Positions 18,113 through 26,396 of a stretch of DNA of 64,000 nt are shown here, one piece after another (positions within the stretch are counted from its first letter, which is position 1; every line of letters starts with the position of its first letter). The notes below the pieces were generated by a model. The model worked only from the letters and a program-made list of their open reading frames with translations, searched no databases and was not told the origin of the DNA. A program made the position numbers and the translations under genes. Source of the DNA: Kiritimatiellia bacterium (GTDB taxonomy: Bacteria > Verrucomicrobiota > Kiritimatiellia > CAIVKH01). The stretch lies in the NCBI GenBank assembly GCA_023953695.1, contig JAMLJG010000001.1:1-64000 (forward strand). The letters run 5' to 3'.

Positions 18113-19117
18113 CTAGACGATGCGTGCGCCGAGCGGGTCGCCGCGAACGGTGATGAGTTCGTAGCCGTATTCTTTGCAGAGGTCGGTCGGGGCCTGCTCG
18201 CTGATGACGAGGACCATGCCGCCGTTGTCGCCGATGACGGAGCCTGCGCCGCAAACTTTGGCCGCGCCTCCGCGCTCTTCGATGGCGCGGACAAACGCAT
18301 TCACTTTTTCGGGGACGACCCCGATGCGAGCGAGAAGGCGCTGGTTTTCGACAACCATGCGTTGGAAGGTCTCGCGATCATTCGAGCGGAGAGCTTTTTC
18401 GAGTTCGAGCGTGATGGCTTCAAAGTCGTTCCAGATGGGGTCGCTTCCAAAGTTTTGCTTCACGGAAACCACACATTCGCCCGTCGTCGCGGCAGGAGTT
18501 CCGGTGTTGACGAGGTAGAGGTTGAGACGCGGCAGAGGAACCGAGAGCGCTTGGCCTTCGCGGAAGAGGGCGCAGCCGCCGTGCAGAGAAATATAGGAGT
18601 CCACACCGCTCGGGAAACCGTGCTGCAATTTCTCCGCTTCCATGCTGTATTTCAGGAACCAGTCGGGCCGGAACTCGACGCGGAAGTAGTGGCCGATGGC
18701 GCGAAGCATGCTCAGGACCGTGGCGGCGGAGGAGCCCATGCCGCAGCCGATGGGGATGTTCGATTGCGTCTGAATATCGAGGCCATCGCCGAACTTCAGG
18801 TGCAAGCCATCGAGGAGCGTGATGAAGGCGAACTCAAACAGTTCGATGGGCTTATGCAAGACATCGCGAATGCCCAGTTCTCCATTGAGGAAGAGTTGGT
18901 AATTGCGCGCGAGACGGACGCGCATTTCGCCGAGGGCGCGCAGCGTGAAGGAGTCGCATTCTTTCAGGTCGAGCAGGTTGAATGAGACGAGGTCGGGTTG
19001 TCCGGGCGTGATGATGGATTGCGCACAGCGATCAATTGCCATCGCGAGCGCGGGGCGGCCATAGACCACCGCGTGCTCTCCGCTCAAAATCAATTTTCCT
19101 GGCGCAATGGCGATCAT
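18113..19117 (-). CDS. mvk: mevalonate kinase
   Basis: A 334-aa GHMP kinase transferring phosphate from ATP to mevalonate. It has motif 1 IAPGKLILSGEHAVVYGRPA, motif 2 NIPIGCGMGSSAAT (ATP loop), GFPSGVDSYISLHGG (catalytic Asp region) and motif 3 VCGAGSVIGDNGGMV. The length is typical for mevalonate kinase. It begins with ATG overlapping the HMG-CoA synthase stop by 4 bases, so it is translated in the same operon. A 95-base gap separates it from the downstream GHMP kinase. Confidence 0.88.
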   Translation of the reverse strand: MIAIAPGKLILSGEHAVVYGRPALAMAIDRCAQSIITPGQPDLVSFNLLDLKECDSFTLRALGEMRVRLARNYQLFLNGELGIRDVLHKPIELFEFAFITLLDGLHLKFGDGLDIQTQSNIPIGCGMGSSAATVLSMLRAIGHYFRVEFRPDWFLKYSMEAEKLQHGFPSGVDSYISLHGGCALFREGQALSVPLPRLNLYLVNTGTPAATTGECVVSVKQNFGSDPIWNDFEAITLELEKALRSNDRETFQRMVVENQRLLARIGVVPEKVNAFVRAIEERGGAAKVCGAGSVIGDNGGMVLVISEQAPTDLCKEYGYELITVRGDPLGARIV

Positions 19118-20283
19118 GATGCCGCTTCGTACTGCCGCTTGTGTTCTTTCACTCCAGCGAGGCGGTAGGGCCCCGTCCGATATCGAGAGAACATATGCGT
19201 TCCGCCATCGGTTGGAAAGGCCAGATTGTAGATGTCCTCGTACTGGCGGTAGGTCAATTCGGTTCGATTATTGAGTAGGGCGCGGTGTTCGTCAGAGAAG
19301 AGGCGCTCGCGATAGCCGGGCTGCACGACGCCGCTGAAGTACTCGGCAACGCAACCGGAGCCGTAGCTGAACATCCCGATCCGTTTGCCGCTCAAGTCCT
19401 CGGGTTCGTTATCAAGGAGGCAATTCAGGCCGACATAGAGCGAGGCGGCGTAGCTGTTGCCGACGATCTTGTTGTAGCCGAGCGAGCCGCCTGCCTGTTG
19501 CGCAAGGTGTTCATCGGTGAGGGCGATGCCCGCATCTTTGGCCAGGCGTTCGTGTGCTTTCTCCGCGATTCGCGTGAAGGGAAGGTGATAGCAGAATCGC
19601 GCGATGTCGCCGAACGAGCGGCCGGATTGCTCGCGATATTGCTTCCAACATTCCTGCAGCGCTTGCAGATAGATGCGGGTTGAGTATTTGCCGTCAACGA
19701 GGGCTTGGTCGCGGTAGTTGGGCCGCCAAAAGTCCATCACGTCGGAGGTGAAGAGTCCCGTTTCGGAGTCCAGGGCCAGGATGCGCGGGTTGGCGGTCAC
19801 GAGCATGGCTACTGCGCCGCAGCCTTGCGTGGGTTCGCCGGGGCTTGCGAGTTCGTAGCGCGCGACGTCGGACGCGATGACCAGCGCGCGCGTTTTGGGG
19901 TTGCGCGCGACGGCGGCGCAGGCGAGTTGCAGCGCGGCGGTTCCGCTGTAGCATGCCTCTTTGAGTTCCAAGGTGCGGCAGCGCGCGGGAAGGCCGAGGA
20001 GGCCGTGCACAAAAATGCCCGCGGCTTTGGATTGGTCAATGCCCGACTCGGTCGCAAAGAGGAGAAGTTCGATGTTGTCTTTGCCTTCGCGGTCCAGCAG
20101 CGGCTTGGCTGCCGCCGCGCCCATGGTGACAATGTCTTCGTCCGGCGGTGGGATGGCCATTTTTTCCTGGCCGATGCCGACTGTATATTTATCGGGGTCC
20201 ACGCCGCGCACGCCCGCGAGGGTGTGGAGGTCTATAAAATAGTTCGAGGAATAGAATCGAATTGCATCAATGCCGACATTCAT
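19114..20283 (-). CDS. mvaS: hydroxymethylglutaryl-CoA synthase
   Basis: A 389-aa thiolase-fold enzyme condensing acetyl-CoA with acetoacetyl-CoA to HMG-CoA, the first committed mevalonate step. The N-terminal segment VGIDAIRFYSSNYFIDL, the catalytic Cys in LKEACYSGTAALQLA, the His in CYHLPFTRIAEKAHER, and the glycine-rich IGMFSYGSGCVAEYFSG near the C terminus all match. Length is normal for bacterial MvaS. It overlaps the isomerase stop upstream and the kinase start downstream by 4 bases each, so it is an internal operon gene. Confidence 0.93.
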   Translation of the reverse strand: MNVGIDAIRFYSSNYFIDLHTLAGVRGVDPDKYTVGIGQEKMAIPPPDEDIVTMGAAAAKPLLDREGKDNIELLLFATESGIDQSKAAGIFVHGLLGLPARCRTLELKEACYSGTAALQLACAAVARNPKTRALVIASDVARYELASPGEPTQGCGAVAMLVTANPRILALDSETGLFTSDVMDFWRPNYRDQALVDGKYSTRIYLQALQECWKQYREQSGRSFGDIARFCYHLPFTRIAEKAHERLAKDAGIALTDEHLAQQAGGSLGYNKIVGNSYAASLYVGLNCLLDNEPEDLSGKRIGMFSYGSGCVAEYFSGVVQPGYRERLFSDEHRALLNNRTELTYRQYEDIYNLAFPTDGGTHMFSRYRTGPYRLAGVKEHKRQYEAAS

Positions 20284-21341
20284 AGGCGCTTCTCAGCTCC
20301 CGGCGGATCCATCAACAAACTCGTGTTCCCGATGAGATCGGCAATTCGCCGAATGCCCAGCAGGAACATCGCCGTGCGCAACTCGCGCTGCAGTCGTTCA
20401 ATCTGTTGGACGACGGCCGCGGTGGATTGTTGCGCAGCGGCCAAAAACGGCGCCGCCATTCCGCATAGCGACGCTCCCAACACTAGCGCTTTTGCCATGT
20501 CGAGGCCAGACCGCAATCCGCCCGAGGCGATGAGCGTGATGCGAGGGCGGAACTCGCGGAGTTCCCACAGCGCGCGCGGGGTGGGGATGCCCCAGTCCTG
20601 AAAGAGGATGCCAAGGTTGTTCGCGCTACGCTTGTCTTGCCGATGGTGTTCAATCCGACTCCACGATGTGCCGCCGCTGCCTGCGACGTCAATGTGGCGC
20701 ACGCCGCGCGAGGCGATGAGTTGGACATCCTCGCGCGAGAGCCCGGCACCGACTTCCTTCAGAATGACGGGCTTGCCGAGGCGCCGTGCGATCTCGCCAA
20801 TCTTTTTGGCGAGCCCGCGAAATTGCGTGTCGCCCTCCGGTTGCACCGCTTCTTGCAGCGGATTCAAATGGAGGTATAGCGCGTCTGCGCCGAGGGCGGC
20901 GACCGCTTCGCGGCAGTGCTCAAGGCCGAAGCCTTCGTTGAGCTGCACCGCGCCGAGGTTCGCGAGGAGGCAGGTTGTGGGGGCGATGGTGCGCAGGGCG
21001 AAGCTCGAGCGCGACTTTGGATTTGTGAACATCACGCGTTGCGATCCGACGCCCAGCGCCACTTGGCAGCGCTCGGCTGCGGCGGCGAGGTTGCGGTTGA
21101 TGGTGCGCAGCGTCGCGTGGTCGCCGCCGGTCATGCTGGAAATCAGAATGGGGGCGGCGAGCCGCTTGCCCAAAAATTCGATGGAGGTGTCCACCTCGTC
21201 GAAGTTGATCTCGGGCAAGGCGCGATGGCGCAATCGGACTTCGTCGAAATAGAACTTGCGGCGATCCGTTTCGCGATCTTCGTTGATGATGGCGATGTGC
21301 TCCACCTTGCGCTGATTTGTCGCATCGGGTCGCTTGGCCAT
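20280..21341 (-). CDS. fni: type 2 isopentenyl-diphosphate isomerase
   Basis: A 353-aa FMN- and NAD(P)H-dependent enzyme interconverting isopentenyl and dimethylallyl diphosphate. Family features are RKVEHIAIINEDRETDRR at the N terminus, PILISSMTGGDH, ALGVGSQRVMF, LYLHLNPLQEAVQPEGD (substrate-binding loop), VILKEVGAGLSREDV, HIDVAGSGGTSWSRIE, and the phosphate-binding LIASGGLRSGLDMAKAL. It starts one base after the HMG-CoA reductase stop. The type 2 enzyme is typical of bacteria that use the mevalonate route, so it fits the operon. Confidence 0.94.
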   Translation of the reverse strand: MAKRPDATNQRKVEHIAIINEDRETDRRKFYFDEVRLRHRALPEINFDEVDTSIEFLGKRLAAPILISSMTGGDHATLRTINRNLAAAAERCQVALGVGSQRVMFTNPKSRSSFALRTIAPTTCLLANLGAVQLNEGFGLEHCREAVAALGADALYLHLNPLQEAVQPEGDTQFRGLAKKIGEIARRLGKPVILKEVGAGLSREDVQLIASRGVRHIDVAGSGGTSWSRIEHHRQDKRSANNLGILFQDWGIPTPRALWELREFRPRITLIASGGLRSGLDMAKALVLGASLCGMAAPFLAAAQQSTAAVVQQIERLQRELRTAMFLLGIRRIADLIGNTSLLMDPPGAEKRL

Positions 21342-21342
21342 A

Positions 21343-22389
21343 CTAATCCTTTTTGCGCCGTTCCAGCGCGAGATGCGCCCGCATCAGTTCGCCCGGATTG
21401 GTTTGCGCTGCGAGCAGGGAGAGTTCACCGCACCAGACCGACGCCGCGCACAGCGCGGCGAGGCGGCGCGCGTTGTCGCCCGCCGGGCGCTCTTCCGTAC
21501 AGCCGAGCTTCTCCAAGTTGTGCTGCACAAAGTCGAGTCCTTTTCCATTGCCGACCGAGCCCATGATCAAGTTCGGCAGTGTGCAGGAAAAATAAAGCGC
21601 GCCCTCCGGCGTGGCCTCTGCGTGCACGAAGCCTTGCGAGCCCTCCACTATGTTGGCGGCGTCTTGTCCGGTCGCCAGATAGAAGGCCAGGAGCATGTTT
21701 GCGAAGTGCGCATTGGCGGAGCGGACGCCACCGGCGAGGGAGGTGCCGATCCAGTTCTTTTTCAGATTCAGGTCGGCGATTTTCGCGGCGGTCGTTTGCA
21801 AGCGCTTCGCGCAAATCTCGGCGGGAATGGTCGCCTCGGCCACGACATATTTGCCTCGGCCCAAAATGCCGTTCACCGCGGAGACCTTCTTGTCCGTGCA
21901 GAGGTTGCCCGAGATGGAGGTATAGCGCAGGTGTGGGTATTCGTTCAGCAGCCAATTCATCAGGGCATCGGCGGCCTTGGTCGCCATGTTGTGTCCCGAC
22001 GCATCGCCTGTTGTGAAAGAGAAGCGGATGAAGAGCAGTCGTCCGACGATTTGGGTGTGGACCGTTTGCAGCTGCGCGAAGCGACTCGTTTCGGCGGTCA
22101 CGTTTCGCAGGTCGGCGAGGCGCGTGTGAAGGGCGTTTGCCGTTTCCGCGGCCACGGCCGCGCTATCGGCCTCGACTGCGATGGAGCGCGTCATGCACTC
22201 CGAAACCACGACAACGGAGAGTCCGCCGATTTCGCGGGAGACGCGCGCGCCGCGGTTCACCGATGGCCACAGTGGCGACTCGTATGTCGCCAGGGGCAGT
22301 TTCCATTCACCCGAGACCTCGGGGCCCGCGAGCAGCACGGGACCGCACCACTCCAGCGGTATCGCCGCAAACTCTTGATCCTTCGCCAT
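21343..22389 (-). CDS. mvaA: HMG-CoA reductase, class I-like
   Basis: A 348-aa NAD(P)H-dependent enzyme reducing HMG-CoA to mevalonate, and the first gene of the operon. Catalytic elements are Glu in KLPLATYESPLWPSVNRGA, Lys in ISGNLCTDKKVSAVNGILG, Asp in ATGQDAANIVEGSQG, and a C-terminal His in GELMRAHLALER. The DKK pattern and the GRGKYVVAEA segment are closer to class I (eukaryote/archaeal-like) than to the class II enzymes of Pseudomonas or Gram-positive cocci. No membrane anchor is present. The ATG at 22389 was chosen since upstream codons are Pro/Arg-rich shadow; AGGGAT precedes it. It diverges from the sigma-54 activator gene across 139 bases. Confidence 0.9.
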   Translation of the reverse strand: MAKDQEFAAIPLEWCGPVLLAGPEVSGEWKLPLATYESPLWPSVNRGARVSREIGGLSVVVVSECMTRSIAVEADSAAVAAETANALHTRLADLRNVTAETSRFAQLQTVHTQIVGRLLFIRFSFTTGDASGHNMATKAADALMNWLLNEYPHLRYTSISGNLCTDKKVSAVNGILGRGKYVVAEATIPAEICAKRLQTTAAKIADLNLKKNWIGTSLAGGVRSANAHFANMLLAFYLATGQDAANIVEGSQGFVHAEATPEGALYFSCTLPNLIMGSVGNGKGLDFVQHNLEKLGCTEERPAGDNARRLAALCAASVWCGELSLLAAQTNPGELMRAHLALERRKKD

Positions 22390-22528
22390 ATCCCTGCATG
22401 TTCCCTTTCCGGCCGATTTGTCGCAAGGGATATTTGATGGGCGGGGCGGTTGCAGGATGGGGGAGTTCGGGGAGAATCTCGCTTCGCGCTGGACTTTCAC
22501 TTGTGGGGCACGCCATGGTTTGGACGGA

Positions 22529-24004
22529 ATGAGCAATTCGACATACGTGCTTTTGACCAGTGTGGACGAGTGGGATCCGTACGTGCCGGGGCTGGCGGGC
22601 GAGGCCGCTGGCTTGGGTCCGACGCTGACCCTGCTTGCGAATTTGCCCGTGACGCGGTTGGTCCTGCTTTCGACCGCGGCGACACCGGGCCAGGCGATGG
22701 CGTTGGAGACGAGCGTGCAGCGACTCTATCCGGAGTTGGAAGTTGAGTGGGTCTCGGTTTCCGTGTCGAGCGGAGCCTTGCCGGATCGGCTGGAATTCGA
22801 GGTGAAGCGGTGCGCAGCGCTTGGGGCGTTGACCGTTTGCCACAACACCGGACCCGAAGCGTTGCAAGAGGCTTGGTCGTTTGTCGTCGCAAACGCGCCG
22901 GCCGCGCGGTGGATTTCGGTGCGGCCTTTGCTGGGCCGGGGCCACGCGGGGCCTGCCGTTTCCAGCGGAAAGCCGAGGGCCAATGCGCGGGTGCGGGAGG
23001 CCATGGCGGCGTATGGATTGGTGGAGCCGCGCCTGCGCGCGCCGGATTTGACGACGGCGTGCCGTCAGCTCGGCTTGCGCGGGGAGGACCCTTCGTTTCG
23101 GCGGGTCTTGGAAATGGCCGAGAGGCTTGCGCCGCATTCGGTGCCTCTGCTGATTCACGGAGAGACGGGCACGGGAAAGGGAATGTTGGCGGCATTGATT
23201 CACGAGATGAGCGAGCGCGGCCGCGCGCCGTTTGTCGCGGTCAACTGCGCGGCGCTGCCGGAGGCGCTGGTGGAGAGCATTCTCTTCGGACATCGCAAGG
23301 GTTCTTTCACCGGGGCCTCCAGCGATCAGCCGGGGAAGTTTGTCTTGGCGGATGGCGGCACGCTTTTTCTCGATGAAGTGGGCGAGTTGCCGTTGGCGTT
23401 GCAGGCGAAGTTGCTCCGCGTGCTGGAAGATGGCGTGGTGGAGCCGATCGGCGCTGCGCGCGGGGTTCCCGTCAATGTCCGGGTGATTGCCGCGACCCAC
23501 CGCGATTTGAAGGCGGCGGTTGCAGATAAATCGTTTCGAGAAGACCTCTATTTCCGACTCGGCTATGCGCAGTTGGTTCTGCCGCCGCTGCGCGCACGGC
23601 GCAGCGACATCAAGCTCCTGGCGCTGCATCAACTCGCGCAGTTGAACCGCTCCATGCCGACGCCGCGCCGCATGGACGCCTCGGCCATGAAGCGATTGGA
23701 GGAGCATACGTGGCCGGGGAACATCCGCGAGCTGTCCAATGTGCTCGGTCGCTCCGTGTTGCTCTCCGATCATGCTGTGCTCGATGCAGACGATATTCAG
23801 GTTGAGCCGCTGCCCGCGAGGAAATCGAGCGTTCCCTCCCTGCCGGAATTGGGCGCGGGCTTTTCTCTGGAAGCCTATCTCTCCGACGTGCGCCACGCGC
23901 TCATCGCGCACGCCATTGAGGTCTCCGGCGGCAACAAGTCGCAAGCCGCCCGGCTGCTCGGGATCACACCGCAGGCCGTCCACAAGCACCTGCGGAAAGA
24001 ATAG
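22529..24004 (+). CDS. sigma-54 activator with CARF-like sensor domain
   Basis: A 491-aa enhancer-binding protein. Residues about 5-135 form a Rossmann-like sensor with a strand-helix pattern (LPVTRLVLLSTAATPGQA) and a NTGPEALQEAW loop that recalls the GT-x-x-M loop of CARF domains. The closest architecture known to me is RtcR, the RNA-repair regulator. Residues about 185-425 are the AAA+ module: Walker A GETGTGKG (211-218), the sigma-54 contact loop GSFTGA (258-263, a GAFTGA variant), and Walker B GTLFLDEVGEL. The C terminus is a Fis-type HTH (GGNKSQAARLLGITPQAVHKHL). It lies directly upstream of a consensus sigma-54 promoter with paired dyads, so it probably activates the KTSC-ssb operon in response to a nucleotide or nucleic-acid signal. 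The CARF assignment is by eye. Confidence 0.8.
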   Translation: MSNSTYVLLTSVDEWDPYVPGLAGEAAGLGPTLTLLANLPVTRLVLLSTAATPGQAMALETSVQRLYPELEVEWVSVSVSSGALPDRLEFEVKRCAALGALTVCHNTGPEALQEAWSFVVANAPAARWISVRPLLGRGHAGPAVSSGKPRANARVREAMAAYGLVEPRLRAPDLTTACRQLGLRGEDPSFRRVLEMAERLAPHSVPLLIHGETGTGKGMLAALIHEMSERGRAPFVAVNCAALPEALVESILFGHRKGSFTGASSDQPGKFVLADGGTLFLDEVGELPLALQAKLLRVLEDGVVEPIGAARGVPVNVRVIAATHRDLKAAVADKSFREDLYFRLGYAQLVLPPLRARRSDIKLLALHQLAQLNRSMPTPRRMDASAMKRLEEHTWPGNIRELSNVLGRSVLLSDHAVLDADDIQVEPLPARKSSVPSLPELGAGFSLEAYLSDVRHALIAHAIEVSGGNKSQAARLLGITPQAVHKHLRKE

Positions 24005-24034
24005 CGCCCTCCGCCATCTCGGCTGTTCGTTCGC

Positions 24035-24070
24035 TTCAACCGCGGTTGAAATCCATCAACCGCAGTTGCC
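24035..24070 (+). promoter_or_regulatory. paired upstream activator sites
   Basis: A perfect 16-bp palindrome, TTCAACCGCGGTTGAA (24035-24050), is followed by a related imperfect copy, TCAACCGCAGTTGC (24056-24069). Their centres are about 21 bp apart, two helical turns. They lie about 135-155 bp upstream of the predicted transcription start, the usual place for sigma-54 enhancer sites, and beside the activator gene. Binding by that activator is inferred. Confidence 0.6.
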
Positions 24071-24170
24071 TCCTTTCGATTTGTTGACGCTCGGATGTCT
24101 GGCTTGCGCGTGTTGTGCAACCGGCTTCAGGGGAGCGAGTTGCATACTGATTGTTGAAGAAAGAGTCGGT

Positions 24171-24187
24171 TGGCACGCCTCTTGCGA
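24171..24187 (+). promoter_or_regulatory. sigma-54 promoter
   Basis: TGGCACGCCTCTTGCGA matches the -24/-12 consensus TGGCAC-N5-TTGC exactly, with GG (24172-24173) and GC (24184-24185) separated by 10 bases. It predicts a start near 24197, leaving a leader of about 31 bases before the KTSC gene with its GGAGG site. Confidence 0.8.
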
Positions 24188-24227
24188 ATGGAGAATTCCA
24201 GAAAGAACCCCTTATGGAGGAATTGAG

Positions 24228-24566
24228 ATGAGGCGAATGATGATGAGTGTGGCGATCGGAGTCTTGGCGATGGCAGCGCAGGCGGGTTGGGCGGGTGAGC
24301 TGCCGTGGCGCGGGAAGCAGGGTGTGGAGTTTCATCGGATCGAATCGCGATTATTTGACGCGGCGCGTTACGACGCATCCTCGCGCACGCTGACGATCGT
24401 GTTCAGCAGCGGCGCGGCCTATTCCTATGCCGGCGTGGAGCGAGAGGTCTATTTGGATTTCACGCGGATTGTGAACAAGGGGGAATATTTCAATCGCCGC
24501 ATTCGCACCCAGTATCCGTGCGAGCGGATTGACGAGCATGCGACCACGTGGGCGACGCGCGATTGA
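24228..24566 (+). CDS. exported KTSC-domain protein
   Basis: A 112-aa protein. An N-terminal signal peptide (MMMSVAIGVLAMAAQAGWAG) precedes a KTSC domain of about 65 residues. The domain is recognised by ARYDASSRTLTIVFSSGAAY, then SYAGVEREVYLDF, then NKGEYFNRRIRTQYPCERI. KTSC domains also occur at the C terminus of some lysyl-tRNA synthetases and as small stand-alone proteins; their biochemical role is not settled. GGAGG lies 7 bases before the ATG, just downstream of the sigma-54 promoter. The ssb gene follows 36 bases later, so both probably belong to the same inducible operon. Confidence 0.8.
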   Translation: MRRMMMSVAIGVLAMAAQAGWAGELPWRGKQGVEFHRIESRLFDAARYDASSRTLTIVFSSGAAYSYAGVEREVYLDFTRIVNKGEYFNRRIRTQYPCERIDEHATTWATRD

Positions 24567-24602
24567 AGAGCGAGTGAGAACAACAACAGAAGGAGATGCG
24601 AG

Positions 24603-25043
24603 ATGGTACGAATGAACCGAGTGATGCTGGTGGGAAATCTAACGCGCGATCCAGAGATCCGCAAAACGGCGAAAGGGTTGGCGGTTGCCGAGCTCGGCTT
24701 GGCTGTGAACGAGGGATATGGCGGCAAGAATGGGCAATCGGAAGAGAGCACATGCTTTGTGGATGTGATCGCGTGGGATAAACAGGCGGAGACGTGTGGG
24801 GAATACTTAAGGAAAGGCTCGCAGATTTTCGTCGAAGGGCGGCTGCAGTATTCGCAGTGGCAGGATAAGGACGGGCATAGCCGGAACAAGATCAGAGTCT
24901 CCGCGGACCGCGTTCAGTTCATGGGGCGGCCCGAGGGGAGCGGCAGCAGCGGTGGCGGAAATGGGAATCGCGATTGCGACCGGAGTCGGACGAGTCGTCG
25001 CCGCGATGGCGATCGCGACGAGCGCGATAGGCACGATGATTGA
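24603..25043 (+). CDS. ssb: single-stranded DNA-binding protein
   Basis: A 146-aa OB-fold protein of the SSB family: MNRVMLVGNLTRDPEIRKT, FVDVIAWDKQAETCGEYLRKG, and IFVEGRLQYSQWQDKDG are diagnostic. The linker is Gly/Ser-rich and then highly charged (Arg/Asp/Glu). The C terminus is ERDRHDD rather than the usual acidic tip ending in Pro-Phe, so recruitment of standard SSB partners may be lost. AAGGAG precedes the ATG. Its place behind a sigma-54 promoter suggests a dedicated, inducible SSB rather than the housekeeping copy. A convergent hairpin follows it. Confidence 0.92.
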   Translation: MVRMNRVMLVGNLTRDPEIRKTAKGLAVAELGLAVNEGYGGKNGQSEESTCFVDVIAWDKQAETCGEYLRKGSQIFVEGRLQYSQWQDKDGHSRNKIRVSADRVQFMGRPEGSGSSGGGNGNRDCDRSRTSRRRDGDRDERDRHDD

Positions 25044-25062
25044 CCGGAAGGAGGTTGGGAAA

Positions 25063-25093
25063 AGGAGGAGCGGCCCGCGAGGGCGCTCCTCCT
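25063..25093. terminator. bidirectional hairpin terminator
   Basis: Arms AGGAGGAGCG (25063-25072) and CGCTCCTCCT (25084-25093) pair perfectly. They lie between the convergent ssb and antiporter genes, with AAA to the left (TTT on the minus strand). Confidence 0.55.
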
Positions 25094-25097
25094 CACT

Positions 25098-26321
25098 TCA
25101 TATGGCGGGAGGCTCAGTGGCGGCCCGCGCGGCAGGGGCGGGTGCGGGCTTTTCGGCCGTCGCTCCTGGGGCAGGAGCGGGAGAAGCGTCGCTCTTGCGA
25201 GCGGGGAGGAAGGGGAGGGCGCCGATGGACATGATGAGGCCCGTGAGAATGATCCATGTGATGTAATCAGGCTTGCTGCCATATTCGATCATGGTTTGTG
25301 CGGCGAGAGCAACGACGGTGAGGTTGGGGCAGAGGATCAAGAAGGTGCGCCGCTCACAGCCGCTCCGGGCGATGGTGCGGTGCAGGATGTCGCGGAGCAA
25401 GAAGAGAACAGCCGCCGTGGCGATGGCATAGATGCCGATGCTGCTGGTGAGAAGGGCCGCGGGGACCGAGGCGCCGAGTGAGACGAAGAAGATGGGAATG
25501 AGGAGATTCTGGCCTATGGGGCGGAGGTGATGGCTCAGCGCGATGCCTTCATGGGTGCTGCGCGAGATGAAGAGACCGAGAAAAAAGGCCGTCTTGGATT
25601 CGGAAAGACCGATTCGCGCGCCAAGCGCGCTGATCAAAAAGATAAAGAGCGCGATGTAGTGGCCCTTGAGGTGCACGGTGCTGATGAGGCGCTTGCCGAG
25701 AAACGAAGTGAGGCGATCGGCGAAAAGGCTGATGACGATGACGAGGATCGCGATTTCGGCCAGGTGCATGAAGAACCGAATGCCGATGCCGTATGAGAGT
25801 AGGGTGTAGCCAGCGGTCAGGATGACGATGGCGACGATTTCAACGGTCACCATCCAGAGCAACAAATCCATTTTTCGCTCTTGGTTGGGCGCGGGGAAAT
25901 GCTGCCAGGCGAGGAAGGTCATGCTGACGGAGCAGGCGTTGAGCGCTGCGGAAGCGAGGACGGCTTCGCTCCAGCTCAAGCCTATCCACCGGGCCATGCC
26001 TAGCACGATGGGGAATTGGATGGCGATCCACTTCATGGAGAGCTTTGCCGGTCGGATGAGCCTCTTGACGGGTGGCAGGTCAATTTCGAGGCCGATCTCA
26101 AAAAGAACGAGAATGAAGCCGAATCGCCCGACTTGGTAGATGAGCGCGTTGATGTCCTTTGTGAGGAATGGCCCGATCGCGAGCCCAACGATCAGGTAGA
26201 TCGTGTAGAGCAGGGCGGGGCGCTTGAGGCGCGCGCAGATGTCGGGCACCGCAAGCAACAGCAGGATAATTATGATAAACGCTTCAATACTACTCACGAG
26301 CGGAAATGTATGCGCTGCCAT
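25098..26321 (-). CDS. cation:proton antiporter (CPA2-like)
   Basis: A 407-aa integral membrane protein with about 11-12 hydrophobic segments, of the Na+/H+ exchanger-KefB type. Recognisable parts are LLYTIYLIVGLAIGPFLTKD and GRFGFILVLFEIGLEIDLPP (the conserved half-helix region), and GLSESKTAFFLGLFIS. It has a short Ala/Pro-rich cytoplasmic tail and no TrkA-N domain, so it lacks the usual nucleotide gating of KefB/C. An ATG at 26321 is preferred over a TTG at 26333. The substrate (Na+ or K+) cannot be told from the sequence. It diverges from metG. Confidence 0.82.
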   Translation of the reverse strand: MAAHTFPLVSSIEAFIIIILLLLAVPDICARLKRPALLYTIYLIVGLAIGPFLTKDINALIYQVGRFGFILVLFEIGLEIDLPPVKRLIRPAKLSMKWIAIQFPIVLGMARWIGLSWSEAVLASAALNACSVSMTFLAWQHFPAPNQERKMDLLLWMVTVEIVAIVILTAGYTLLSYGIGIRFFMHLAEIAILVIVISLFADRLTSFLGKRLISTVHLKGHYIALFIFLISALGARIGLSESKTAFFLGLFISRSTHEGIALSHHLRPIGQNLLIPIFFVSLGASVPAALLTSSIGIYAIATAAVLFLLRDILHRTIARSGCERRTFLILCPNLTVVALAAQTMIEYGSKPDYITWIILTGLIMSIGALPFLPARKSDASPAPAPGATAEKPAPAPAARAATEPPAI

Positions 26322-26396
26322 CGTGTGGGGCAAGCTGGGTTCGTCGTTGTTCTTTGGCGGGAGACTTCTATACTGGCTCCTTTTGCGGAAGACGCC

